Shown: positions 12,339 through 24,590 of the stretch, one piece after another
Position numbering within the stretch: position 1 is the stretch's first letter
Layout: each line of letters starts with the position of its first letter
DNA from: Cannabis sativa
Taxonomy: Eukaryota; Streptophyta; Magnoliopsida; Rosales; Cannabaceae
Reading direction: 5' to 3'
Length of the DNA stretch: 64,000 nucleotides
Assembly: GCF_029168945.1 (NCBI RefSeq)
Contig: NC_083602.1
Span: 72,436,600-72,500,599 of the forward strand
Notes under the pieces: model-generated
The model's input: only the letters and a program-made list of their open reading frames with translations
Told to the model about the DNA's origin: nothing
Databases searched by the model: none
Translations under genes and position numbers: made by a program

Positions 12339-13809
12339 TTACCTTTTCTTTACAATGCCTTCCAACATCCCATCAGTCCCAAAAGAACCAGAAAATTGTT
12401 CCTCATCAACTGGACCAGGAAGCTGGAAGGAGATAGAGAAATGTCCTGGTGGGCACAAGTTCCGTGTCAGCATGTGAAAGATTTGAGAGTTCTTGCACAC
12501 TATCTGCTCTCCAGTAGTGGTCACTCCCTTTATTTGTACTTTACCATCAGGTTCAATGTCGCAACTAAATTCTCCTGCAATTGCAAAATCAACAATCAGA
12601 CTTCATTACTCAGAACCCTACTCATATAGCATTGGATCAAGGTAATCATTTGGTTTTGTCTTAGCAAGTAATTTAAAGATAATATTTTTGTTAGTGACAT
12701 GAAACCGAATGGTATTGACAAGCGGATACTTAAATTGTTAAATGGACTAAACTGAAACTTTCATAAAACCAAGCAAATAAATTTCTATTGGGTTAAAAAG
12801 TACAAGAAAAAACTGACTTCTATCAGATGTAAAGGCACATACATGTATGTCAAGAGAACACATGAGAACACATATTCAACCACAACAGTTTGCTAAACAA
12901 TGGAAGACACTTGCAAAAGTACAGAGAAACTCTTTTTTTTTTTTGCTAAAGAAGTACAGAGGAACTCACTCTCATCCCTTGATACTCCAGGAAGGGAAAC
13001 ACGAAACAAGTAAGAATCCTCACATTCACCAATGTCCATTAACCCTATAATTGGCCCAATTTTTCCGACAGCAGCACTTCCTGTCAGTGCAACCCCAATT
13101 TTGTTAGTGGCCATAATATTCTCCCAGTCCTCCTTTGTTGTGAAAGAAGACAAAAATATAATGGCAGGTCCAATCCTTTCCACATTTTTATTCTCACTTG
13201 CAGGTGATGGTGCTGTTGATGGAGGACTGTAACTAAGTGGCAACGGTGGACCAATATATGGCATACTATTAAGAGGTGCCACGGCAAGAACTGTTCTTTG
13301 TGGGTTTTTTCGTTCTGTATTGTTACTTTCACTCCTTGACTTTCCAAAACTGTAAGATGAAACGAACTCAAACCACATAAGAACATCATAAATAACATGA
13401 TGTAGACATTCAAAATAAAAATATCCTAGAGCAATTTTCACTAAACACAATGAAGCTAATCAAATCTACATTCTCCCTCAATCTTTTAGAGTTGCAAACA
13501 GATTTACCAACCATAAAGTTACAGGCAAACTTTAGAAAATCCCCGAATAATCATTTTCATTATTAGACAGAAAAACTCAAAACACAACAACAAACCTCAC
13601 CCAAAAATGTACTAATACCTAAAAGCGAATAACACTACAAGCATTTGCGAATCGGATCAGAAAAGCACCGAGCATACCAATACCTATGAATATGATCTAT
13701 CAATATAAAGCATCGAATGCATACATGTGGATATACAAAGTTGCGTGTAGAACAACACCAAACAACAAAGAAATAAGTTTAGAGTTAGTTACCTGGGCGG
13801 AGAAGCCAT
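12339..13809 (-). CDS. Alpha-crystallin-domain protein, IDM2/IDM3-like (210 aa)
   Basis: Three exons join in frame: 13809-13793 (ATGGCTTCTCCGCCCAG, donor GTAACT), 13349-12970 (acceptor cttacag, donor GTGAGT) and 12574-12339 (acceptor ttgcag, TAA stop). The product is 210 aa: MASPP, a Ser/Pro-rich linker, then an HSP20-like fold with [42 protein letters not shown] and [18 protein letters not shown]. These are features of the plant ACD22.3/IDM2/IDM3 group. In Arabidopsis, IDM2 and IDM3 work with the IDM1 histone acetyltransferase to guide ROS1-dependent active DNA demethylation in the nucleus. No stop or frameshift is seen, so I call it intact. It lacks the longer N-terminal part visible in the pseudogene copy at 53430. 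A tiny first exon is unusual, and an alternative upstream start cannot be excluded. The bases between 13810 and 14103 are the likely promoter. Confidence 0.75.
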
Positions 13810-14103
13810 TAGAGACCGACGAACTGAGTTGGAGCGGCGAGTTTTTGTCGTTTAGCTTTGTCCGAGTGTTCTTTTGAGCTTTGAATGTGTCAAGTATCAG
13901 TTGAAATGGGCTTTTTCCATTCTTGATTTTCTTCTATATTCATCTAGCCGAGTCAATTTTGATTCAACGGCTCCGAAAATACATCTTATTTATTAAGAGG
14001 ATCGATCCATGTTAACACTGTCATCAGACGCTGATGCGTCCGTAACATTCAACACGTGTGCATATCACCACTCTAGATCCGACATTACCAAAGGAGTTTT
14101 TGT

Positions 14104-14185
14104 TCTTACATATACGAGTAATTACTGCTACAAGTTGAATATTATTCTTATATTACATATCTATCTTATGTAGTCATTCATAACA
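14104..14185 (-). repeat. Shortened 3' LTR of the copia element
   Basis: About 80 bp matching the 5' LTR (ctgctacaagttgaat, tagtcattcataaca) but with an internal loss and no distal end. It directly abuts the polypurine tract at 14186-14198. Confidence 0.75.
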
Positions 14186-14245
14186 CTCCCCTTTGATGTA
14201 CTCCGAAAAAACCTTACTAAGTAAAACCCAATAGGAAAAAAACTA

Positions 14246-15860
14246 TCATAGTAAGGGAAAAAGAGTACAGGTGAATAAACTCCCCCTCACAATAACATTA
14301 CCGGTTACTTCTAATAGATTTTGTATATGATGCATTCCAATACCATGTCTCAATTTTTTTGAGATTGTAGTAGGAAGTGACTTTGTGATAAGATCTGATA
14401 GATTCGCATTGGATGTGATGTATTGTATAATTAGATCATTTCTTTTCTCAAGTTCTTGTGTAAATGAGAAAAATTTAGGAGGAATGTGCTTAGTTCTATC
14501 GCTTTTGATGTAACCTTCTTTTATTTGAGCAACACATGCAACATTATCTTCATATAAAATGGTCGAATCTTTAAGGGTCAAAAGACCACAACTTTCTTAA
14601 ATATGTTGTGTTACTAATCTCAACCATACACATTCTCGACTGGCTTCATGTAGTGCGATAACCTCAGCATGATTTGAAGATGTAGCAACAAGAGTTTACT
14701 TTTGAGAACGCCATGATATTGCAATGCCTCCATATGTGAACACGTATCTAGTTTGAGATCTAGCTTTATGTGGATCTGATAAATAACCTGCATTTGTAAA
14801 CCCAACTAATTCTTTGTTTGAGCTTTTTGGGAAAAATAGACCTAAATCTAGTTCCCCGTAAATAACGAAATATATGTTTTATTCCATTCCAATGCCTCTT
14901 AGTAGGTGATGAACTAAACCCTAATAACAAATTCACTGTGAAAGCAATATCAGGTCGAGTACAATTAGCAAGATACATAAGAGCTCCAATTGCATTAAGA
15001 TATGGTACTTCAGTACCAAGTATCTCTTCATTATTTTGACAAGGACGAAATGGGTCTTTTTGGACATTAAGTGATCTAACAACCATTGGGTTACTTAAAG
15101 GGTTCGCTTTATCCATATTAAAGCGTTTCAAGACCTTTTCAATGTAGTTTGATTGATGCAACATTATCCCATTGTGGGTATGTTCAATTTGCAAGCCAAG
15201 ACAATATTTGGTTTTCCCGAAATCTTTCATTTCAAATTATTTCTTCAAGTACAACATTGCCTCATGTAACTCTTTATCAATCCCAATGATATTTAAATCA
15301 TCAATATAGACAACAATAATTACATATCCTGATTTTGTTTTCTTAATGAAAACACATGGACAAATTGGATTATTATTGTATCCCTTCTTTAATAAATATT
15401 CACTTAAACGGTTGTACCACATGCGTCCAGATTGTTTTAAGCCATAAAGGGATATATGTAACTTTATCGAACATATCTCTTTAGGCTTAAAGGTTAGTGC
15501 TTCGGGCATCTTAAAACCTTCAGGAATTTTCATATAAATATCATTATCAAGCAATCCGTATAAGTAAGTTGTCACTACATCCATAAGATGCATTTTTAAG
15601 TTTTCAGAAACTGTTAGACTGATCAAATATCGAAATGTGATTGCATCCATTACAGGAGAGTATATTTCTTCATAATCAATTCCAGGTCTTTGAGAAAAAC
15701 CTTGAGCAACAAGCCTAGCTTTGTATCTTACAATTTTATTTTTCTCATTTTGTTTTCGAATGAAGATCCATTTGAATCCTACTGGTTTCACATCTTCAGG
15801 TGTGAGAACAATAGGTCCAAAAACATTTCTTTTGTTTAATGACTCTAACTCAACTTGCAT
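14246..15860 (-). pseudogene. Copia reverse transcriptase and RNase H remnant
   Basis: Segment 15860-15237 carries the RT start (VGFKWIF, KARLVAQGFSQRPGIDYEE, SLYGLKQSGRMWYNRL) and the catalytic YIDD box. The frame then breaks and continues at 15230-14766 (KYCLGLQIEHTHNGI, TRPDIAFTVNLL) and 14805-14246 (RNase H end, SILYEDNVACVAQI, DRTKHIPPKFF). The breaks show a dead copy. Confidence 0.9.
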
Positions 15861-16291
15861 AGCATCTTTCCATTTATCCTAATCATGTCTATTTTGACAT
15901 TCAAAGACAGATTTTGGTTCTTGATCATCTATTTCATTGACTATATTACATGCCACATTATAAGAAAATGTCTCATCAATAACTTTCGAATCATTTTTAT
16001 TTGATGAGTTTTTACTCCTGACATAATCAACTGAGATCTCTTGACTCACTTCACTTGCTTTCTCTTCTTGAGTGTTTCCCTCATCTTGAATTTTTATATG
16101 GTTATTTTCATCCATAGTGGAGTCATCATGCTTATCTGCACCTTTTCTTTTTCGATAATTTTTATCTTTGGAACCAATTGGTCTCCCACGCTTCAGGCAT
16201 GACTTATACTCATTTGCGACTAAATCTTTAAGTTTTCCTTTTGGTATTTCAATTCTAGAAGGAGCATTTGCAGCCGGTATATATGATTTAG

Positions 16292-17815
16292 TTACTCCTT
16301 TAGTGTCAACAAATGCATCGGGTAATTGATAGTTATATTTTGTAAATGTACAATGTTTCGAACTTCTGATTCACATTGCCTTGTGTAAGGATCAAGATAC
16401 AATAAAGATGGTTCACACCATGTAATATCTTTATGTAGATTATTCTTTTCTCCCCCTAATGTTGGGAAAATTTCCTCATTAAAGTGACAATCAGCAAAAT
16501 GTGCATTGAAAATATCACCTGTTAAAGGTTCTAGATATTTGATAATGGAAGGAGATTCAAATCCAACGTATATTCCCAACCTCCTTTGAGGGCCCATCTT
16601 TGTGCGTTGTGATGGAGCAATAGGAACATATATAGCACAACCAAAGATTCTTAGGTGAGAAATGTTAGGTTCTTGACCAAGTGCAAGCTGTAATGGGGAA
16701 TAGTTATGATATGCACTTGGTCTTATGCGAATTAACATTGCAGCATGTAAGATTGCATGACCCCATACTTCTACAGGAAGTTTTGTCCTCATTATTAGCG
16801 GTCTAGCAATAAGTTGTAGGTGTTTTATCAATGATTCAGCCAAACCATTTTGAGTATGTACATGAGCAACAAAATGCTCAACAGAAACACCAATTGACAT
16901 GCAATAATCATTGAATGCTTGAGATGTAAATTCACCAGCATTGTCAAGCCTAACTCTCTTGATTGTATAATCAGGAAATTGCGCTCGCAAATTGATTATT
17001 TGAGCCAAAAATCTTGCAAATGCCATATTGCGACTTGACAATAAACATACATGCGACCATCTGTTAGATGCGTCTATTAGTACCATGAAGTATCTAAATG
17101 GTCCACACGGTGGACGAATTGGTCCACATATATCCCCTTGAATTCGTTCAAGAAATGAAGGTGATTCAATTGCAAGTTTTCCTGGCGAAGGCCTTGTGAA
17201 TAATTTTCCAAGGGAACATGCCTCACATGCAAATTTATTTGTTTGAGGTATTTTTTGACCCCTTAATGAATGACCATGTGAGCTTTCAATAAATCTTCGC
17301 ATCATTATTGAACCAGGATGACCAAGACGATCATGCCAAGTATTTAATATTGAGAGATCTTTACTTTTCTCTTTAACTACCACATGTGACTCAATTACAC
17401 TTATATATGTATAATGTAGTCCAGTGGGGAGCATTGGTTGTTTTTCTAGTATGTATCTTTTTCTTGCATTACATTTAGTAATGTTCATATATTTCATGTC
17501 ACTCTCAATAGCAGACTCAGTATCATATCCATGAAGATATATATCATTAAAACTCAACAAATTTCTTTTAGATTTTGGTGAAAACAAAGCATTGTTTATA
17601 GAGAACTTTATTCCATTTGGTAATAAAAAATTTGCTTTACCAATACCTTCAATCAAATCTGCAGGACCTGATACGGTGTTGACAATTGCTTTTGTTGGTT
17701 TTAAGTCAGAAAAATATTTTTTATTTCTAAGGATAGTATGTGTTGTGCCACTATCTGGTATGCAAAAATCTCTGATATTATCTTTACGTTCATCTTCATT
17801 GAGAGTACAATCCAT
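16292..17815 (-). pseudogene. Copia GAG-pre-integrase and integrase region
   Basis: Open frame of 507 aa. Near the N-terminus a retroviral-type aspartic protease motif is suggested by IPDSGTTHTI. The GAG-pre-integrase zinc region follows (WHDRLGHPGS ... CEACSLGK), then the integrase core with the first Asp in GDICGPI, the second in RLDNAGEF and the Glu in NGLAES. The C-terminal part (LRIFGCAIYVP, GIYVGFESPSIIKYLEP) is also typical. The frame is open, but the rest of the polyprotein is broken, so it is listed as a remnant. A linker with RT lies at 15879-16115. Confidence 0.88.
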
Positions 17816-18001
17816 TTAACACTTCAAGAGATAACAATAAGGATGATGTGAGAAATATATATTTATTTATTTCATCAAATAGAAATAGTACAAGACAAAA
17901 CGTTAATAAAAATACATAATACACGAAACATCACAAGTAATGAAATAAACTGAAAATAAAGGCATAATATATCAAAAATAGTAGTTAATGCTAGATTATA
18001 C

Positions 18002-18959
18002 TTAATTTTCTCTGGCATCACAGCCATTAAACTCATTATTATCATTTAAATAGTCTACGAAGTCGGAAACATCTAGATGAGTTGAATCATTCACAGGATC
18101 ATATTGTTCAATTAAGTTCACTTCCTTCTCCTTTTCTTTTACAGAAATTTGATACAAATCACAAAGGTGTTTCGGCTTACGACATGTACGAGACCAATGC
18201 CTTTTTGTACCACATCTATAACATGAATCTTTAGGATTTTGAGGATAGTTACCATGAACATTCTCATCCGCATGTTGTCTCTTCCTTTGGTGGTCAGAAT
18301 TTCTTTCTGAGGAATTATGACCATTTCGTCCACATCCTTGGTTACGACCACAACCTCTTCCTTGGCTTTAGCCACGACCACGACCTCATCCATAATTAGT
18401 TTGTGGCATTTACTTTTAGAAGTGCCATTGAACCAGTAGGTCTTGATTGATGATTCTTCATTAATAGTTCATTATTTTTCTCTGCTACAAGGAGACATGT
18501 AATAAGTTCAGAATATTTCTTAAAATTACGCATCCTATATTGTTGTTGCAATGTTAAATTTGATGCATGGAATGTAGAATACTTTTTTTCTAACATTTCC
18601 TCTTTTGTGATTTTCTACCCACAGAATTTTAGTTAAGAAACGATTCTGAACATTACTGAATTATAATCATTGACCTTTCTAAAGTCTTGGAAATGTAGAC
18701 CGTTCCATTCATCACGTGTGGCTGGAAGAACAACATCCTTTTGATGGTCATATCTTTCTTTAAGATCTTTCCATAATGCACTTGGATCTTTTATAGTAAG
18801 ATATTCATATTTTAAACTTTCATCAAGATGTCGGCAGAGAAAAATCATTGTATTTGCCTTTCCTTGGGATGTTGCATTATTTATCTCCTTAATAGTATCA
18901 GTTGGTCCATTGATTCTAGATGCATTTCAACATCAACAATCCAAGACATAATTTTTTCC
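18002..18959 (-). pseudogene. Copia gag remnant with zinc knuckle
   Basis: Pieces in different frames spell a UBN2-type gag (ALWKDLKERYDHQK; EWNGLHFQDFRKVNDYNS; LLVAEKNNELLMKNH) and one CCHC knuckle (C-Y-R-C-G-T-K-R-H-W-S-R-T-C near 18180-18225). Several stops lie between the pieces. Confidence 0.8.
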
Positions 18960-19891
18960 CATGATATCAAGTGCAGCAAATTCATTCTTCACAAGATTTG
19001 ACATGGTAGCAACTATAACAGAATACAAAAAAAAAAAAACCAACTTAGATTTAATTATCAAACGTTCACAACATAATATTTGAGAAAAAAAATTACAAAG
19101 TGGATACATGGTATGCAAGAAGTAAGAGAGGATAAAAACCAAATATAAGGAAAAAAAAATGAAAAACCAACAAACTTCATCTTCTACACAGTATATCATA
19201 AAATGAACTAAAATAAAGATATAAAATAGAACAATTAGATCAAGATTAATCATTTTTTAGATGAGAATTTTTTTTTTGTACACTAAGAAGAAGAATAAAG
19301 AGTTAATTTTATAAAATTTTGAGTGAGTATTTATAGAAAAAAAAAATATAGCCGTTGATGAATAGTAAAATAGAGGTTGGAGAAAAATAACCGTTCGTGA
19401 ATAGTGCAATGGAGGTTTAGAGAGAAAATAAAGTCGTTATTGAATAGTAAGAATAAGAAGAGCAAAAAAAATGGTGATCATGCTCTTGATTTTATGAAAT
19501 AACAATTAGAAATGAAATAGTAGTAAATAATAACAAATATATTTTTATATTTATTTATATATATGTATAGAAGCATTAGGAGGTATTACCTTCCATTCAC
19601 ACTAATATGTTAAAATTAGATTAGCAATAATAAAGAGTAATAATATATATTAGAAGTTAGATTAATAATAATCAGTTAGACGTTATGTTAGTTATTATGT
19701 TAGAAGTTAATTTAGTTATAATAATAATTATGTTAGAAGTTAGCAATATATATTCTCTATATTATAATAATAAATGTTGTGTTAGATATTTAAATTAATA
19801 TAAAATATATTTACAAAATAATTGAAATATATGTATAAAAGATAGAGTACTTATATGAGTATGATGAGATAGAGTGATCGTGCTGATAACG

Positions 19892-20117
19892 TGTTATAAA
19901 TTTAGACAGATATGAGTAATAATACTTGTATTCTTTTCTGCTCTTCGCTTTTGTTCATCTTTCTTCACCAAACTTACACATATATAGGAGAATACATGCA
20001 TGTATTTGTATATAATCATTATATTTTACTGCTACAAGTTGAATAGTATTCTTATATTATTGTAGTTTTATCATGTAGAGTATACTACATATCTATCATA
20101 TGTAGTCATTCATAACA
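19892..20117 (-). repeat. 5' LTR of the copia element
   Basis: 226 bp, TG...CA ends with short inverted termini (TGTTAT...ATAACA). The bases next to the PPT-side LTR match: cattcataaca closes both copies on the plus strand. Confidence 0.85.
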
Positions 20118-20553
20118 ATTCAGACTTTTTAAAATAATTTTTGTTTTTATCTTTTACCAATAATACTTGATATATAGAAAGAATATTTTTTTTATATTGA
20201 TAGTAAATACACGTCGGACCTTTTATACGATACGGGTGTAAGGGGCACAAATATGATTCGGTACAAAAAAAAAATATAAGCTTAGATAAATTGGTATGGT
20301 ACAAAAAAAATATAATTAAGCACTACATTGCACGACTCATTACGAATAAATTAGTCTAAAAGCACGATAAATTAAAAATTCCTATAATTCAATAATAATG
20401 TATATGTATTATTCTAATTATTTTTTTATATAATTATAGTTAAAGTATTAATGAAAAATTATATAAAAAAAATATTGAAACTATATGTATAAAATACATA
20501 TAATTTAGTGATTAACTCATTAATTGTAAAAAAAAAATAGTAGAAAAGTGGAA
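20118..20553. other. AT-rich spacer between the copia element and the LARD
   Basis: No coding frame or element terminus is visible. It flanks the copia 5' LTR and runs to the broken left edge of the LARD. Confidence 0.4.
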
Positions 20554-20582
20554 CCCGATTGCGGCATCTACCTCCTTTGGTC

Positions 20583-22463
20583 TGTTGGGTTTTGTGCCCT
20601 AAATAAAACCCTTTACAATCTGATTAGTTACCAATATAAGAAATTTGAAGTGATTTATGTTTGCATGAATTTTACATGCCTATGGTTTAATATGTTTTAA
20701 TATATGCACAAAATCTGTTAAGTCCAGAACATATATTTATTCAGAATTACAGTATTGTCAACACAGTGGAATGTAATTGTAATTATATGATTCAAAAGAC
20801 TAAATCCCTGTTTCATCAGTGTTTTGGATTTACACTGTTGTGATAATCAGCGATGATGTGTACTTACACTTGGAGTAAGTGTTGTGTTTTTTCCAGGACA
20901 TTGGCAAAGTATACTAGTTTCGAATGTATGGAGTATACATTGGGCTGGACCGATATTGAACTTAGTTAAGATATTATAAACTTACCGTTATATCTTTCCA
21001 AGTCAATATCAGTAGTTGACCTTAGATTAAAAGAATCTAAATCCTGATATGCTTAGGTTCAACTCAGGAGTGCTATTCATGTTCTTTGATTTATTAATTA
21101 AGCCTACTTTTGGACCAGGTTGATACGTATATTTTAGGAACATGATAGTATGATTGAGTGGGAGCGCTGAACATAAATATGGAATCTATAGCTTCTACTG
21201 GTGTATAGAAGTCAAGTGATGATTCCCTTCGAGCTTAGTTAAATAGAAGTAAATGGATGAGCCCTTGTTTCAGTGACTATTTCTTAGATCACTAAAACAT
21301 CATTTACAGGTAGCTAAGTGTTTTAAGGGGCCAAATACATTGAGGGGTGAAAACGGTAAAATTATCCCATCTCGATGTAAATCATCTATATAGAGGATCT
21401 TTGATCACATTAAGATTATAACAATGGTTAAATGAGATAGCATATCTATATCGTGAAACATATAGAATGCTCTATATAAGTCTGAGACTGCAATTCTAAG
21501 TTCTAAGAGTGGATTCAACAAGGAATTAATAAGTAGGGATTGATTTAGTAAATTCGGTTCACTTATTGGAAGCTCAGCATATAGATCCACGGTCCCCATT
21601 CTAGTTGAGACCATACTGCTTGTAAGACTAAATAATTGGTTTATTATTAATCAATTAAAATTCTAAAGTTAGAATATGTCTAATTTGTGAATTTTCAATA
21701 AGCAGGGGTGAAACTGTAAAGAAAAGAGATTCTAGGTTTATTTATTGATTAAGAGACTCTATATGTCTCATTAATAGTTATATTAAATGACAATATTAAT
21801 TATTAATCTATTTTAGTTATTAAATAATTAGTTTTGGCATTTAAATGGTTAGAATTGGAAAATTGGCGTTTTTGAGAAAATAAAATAAAAATTGTGAAAA
21901 TTGCAAAATCCAAGTAAGGCCCAATAACACCTGTGGCCGGCCACTTGAGAAGCTTTTTCCAATTAATATTTTCATTATTTTAATGCCAAATAATTACTAA
22001 CCTAAACCTAGTAGTTGCCTATAAATAGAAAGTGATGGCTCAGTCAAATAATAAGTTTCAACAAGTTTTCTTCCGATTGCTTTTTCCAGAAAAACTGAGC
22101 CTTCCACTTTCTCTCTCTATAGCCGACCCTACCTCTCTCTCTTTTCCTCTTCACAATTTTGAAACCTTAGTGATAGAGTAGTGCCCACACACAGCAAGTG
22201 GTACATCAATCATAGATTAGAAGACTGTGAAGGATCACACACAAAGAGAAGGATATTCGGGCTCAGATCTTGATAATACTCTGCGACAGAAAGGATACAA
22301 GGGTTAGAGATCTGAGTGGAAGGAGATATTATTCTGCTACTACAAATATAAGGTTTTCTTAACTTTATATGTGTTTAATTATCGTTTTAGAAAGTTCTTA
22401 TTTAGGGTGTTAAACAACATACTTGTGAGTAGATCTAAGATCCTGGTAAAATAAATTCCAACA
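20583..22463 (+). mobile_element. Solo LTR 1 (TGTTGGGTTTTG...AATTCCAACA family)
   Basis: 1,881 bp with TG/CA ends, flanked by perfect 5-bp duplications TGGTC (20578-20582 and 22464-22468). The undisturbed equivalent site reads ttggtctcc near 26778. No internal region or second LTR accompanies it, so it is a solo LTR left by LTR-LTR recombination, or a short non-autonomous insertion. Confidence 0.9.
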
Positions 22464-22858
22464 TGGTCTCCATATGTGTCCCTCTTGACACACCCATGTA
22501 GCAACTGAAGCATTCCATGTCTATTCCAAAATGAATCATCTCGGTCATCAACTCTCGACCACTGTTGTGACTAACAATAATCTGGCGGTCCACTACCAAC
22601 AAGCTTCCTTTTCAACAAAAGTGCCTCCTGCGGCTTACGATGTCACTCAGGCAAACTTGACCTAGTGTACCAAGCATGCAGTATGGACTACCCAATCAAC
22701 CTTGTACTATGCCAACGAGTTTCAAATATTCTACTGCGCCTCTCTACAATTGCACGTGGTAGTTGTCTTTCTAGCATCCTTCCACACGCCTACATCCCCT
22801 CTAGGATAGGCCAACCAGGTTCACCTCCCATTTAGATGAACTTTGCTCTGATACCAAC

Positions 22859-24575
22859 TGTCACGGGCTCACCTTTTCAGGCAGCGGAACACCCGTGCGG
22901 TACCTTGACTTCTCTAAGCCAAGGTCAGCCTTCCAACCATCCGAGTAACAATTGGCTCATTTTTCGTACTGTGTGCCTCGTGCACACTTTCGTCTCTCGA
23001 ACAACTCTCGCAGAGTCATACTCGCAAGCATCCATGAGTGCATCCATACATCGTGGCTCTCTAGCCAAGATACTCGCACTGTCCATAGTTCCCACTATGA
23101 TAAGGCAAATCCCAACACCGACGCTCACCTTGTCACTCGTGACCAAGGTAGTATGTGTGGCAAGATGCCAATACGAAGCCGACGTGCCAACGCTTCTATC
23201 ATGCCCCATTCGATACTGTACGAAAAGTCTCCCTTGTCGCCCAAGGACTCTCATACGTCCATGGACTAATCCTCAAGGCTTCATGCCTCCACGCATGTTG
23301 GCAGGCCCTCGAGACAAGCCACTAAACTAGCAGCATACGTTAGACCTCTGTCTCTTTCCAACATGGTACATCCATCCCATGCGTGTATGCAAACTAGCCC
23401 ACAAATGACTACTCGTGTCATCTCGTGTTGAGACTCGTGGCCAAGGCACTCCACAACATCTCTTAGAGGTTTGGGCCATGTCCCGTGCAAGCGGCATACC
23501 GGCAAGCCAATTAAAACGTACCCGCTAACCTCTGGCAGCTTCTTAAATGCACTACCGGGTCAGCCCGATAATGTCCATGAGTACTCCAACTCATGGAGAC
23601 ATATGAGTCCCCTTTGTGGTCTTCATATGCCTGTCCTACTAGTCCCACTAACTAGTAGTAGCTCACTTAGCACCAAGGTGTCAGGAGGTGGTGGAGAGCT
23701 GACACTAGGGTACCCCCTTAAAGAGCATTCTGAGCTTTTAGCCTTCTACTAGGAACATACATGAATTTGGCTCTGTAGACAAACGACCAAACCGTAAACC
23801 AAATCACATAGTTTGGCCAAACCGATTGCACCATTGTATTTGTATACCCAAATAAATGGCGAATACCAAGTATTGTCCTAATCCGGACAATATTGAAGAT
23901 ATTTACAAAAATATCATTGTCGTACAAACTAAGCATCAACATTAGGGGTGTTCATCAAACCGCTCAAACTGCCCGCATCGCACCACACCGTAAAAAAAAT
24001 GCAGTTTGAAATTCTTTACGGTGCGGTCGCGGTTTGAATTTTTTCTAAACCGCGCGGTGCGGTTTGCGGTTTTGAATTGTTAATATGCGATTCAAACCGC
24101 ACTGCACCGCATATTATAAAAATACCAATTTTTATATTTATTTAGGTCCAATATGTGAAGGCCCAACCCAAGTCCACTAATTATTGTATCATTGAAACTT
24201 GAAACTTTTTTTTCATATTTATTTTCAAGCCTTATGATATTTTTGACAAGTGCTGTCAAACTTTGTTGTATTTGTGATAGTTTAATTATTTAGTGATAGT
24301 CCAATCCACAAAAATTGCATAAACCGCACCACATCGCACCATTTTTTGAGGTGAAATTTTTGCAGTTTTTTAGTTTCGCGGTGCGGGTGCGGTTTTGGAA
24401 ATTGAAAAAACCGCTAGTACGAGTTGGTTTGAAAAAATAGTCAAAAACCGCACCACCCGCACCGCGAACACCCCTAATCAGCATGCCCCCAGCATGCGCC
24501 ACCACATGACCACCACTTGACCAACTTGTGGGCATCACTTAGCTTGTAACATGCCATCTTGGCACGCACGTTACA
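22859..24575 (-). repeat. LARD LTR-A (interrupted by a hAT MITE)
   Basis: Plus-strand ends tgtcacgggctcacc ... cacgcacgttaca. Subtracting the 534-bp MITE and its 8-bp duplication leaves about 1,175 bp, the same as LTR-B. It is preceded by gctctgatacca (the reverse complement of a TGGTATCAGAGC primer site) and followed by a polypyrimidine run, which fixes the orientation as minus. Confidence 0.85.
23943..24476. mobile_element. hAT-type MITE in LARD LTR-A
   Basis: 534 bp with terminal inverted repeats TAGGGGTGTTC / GAACACCCCTA. It is flanked by 8-bp duplications ATCAACAT and ATCAGCAT (one mismatch). LTR-B shows the empty site (aagcatcagcatgtac, near 34006). The inside is rich in ggtgcggttt / aaaccgcacc inverted motifs. 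There is no coding capacity. Confidence 0.9.
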
Positions 24576-24590
24576 TTCTCCCCCACTTCA
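24576..24590 (-). promoter_or_regulatory. Polypurine tract of the LARD
   Basis: On the minus strand TGAAGTGGGGGAGAA sits immediately before the LTR-A start (TGTAACGTGCG), the expected place for plus-strand DNA priming. Confidence 0.75.

Larger units (their letters stand above)
14104..20117 (-). mobile_element. Decayed Ty1/copia retrotransposon
   Basis: Read on the minus strand. 5' LTR 20117-19892, then CGTTATCAGCACG as likely primer-binding region, an AT-rich leader (about 19891-18960), gag, integrase, RT and RNase H. A polypurine tract (CATCAAAGGGGAG, 14198-14186) follows, then a shortened 3' LTR ending around 14104. The order integrase before RT marks copia. Gag and pol carry several stops and frame changes. 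The distal part of the 3' LTR is missing, so no TSD can be paired. Confidence 0.9.

Noticed and set aside
13032..13413. Frames overlapping the second exon of the IDM-type gene
   Set aside because: Shadow frames of a well-supported exon with conserved protein motifs in the other frame.
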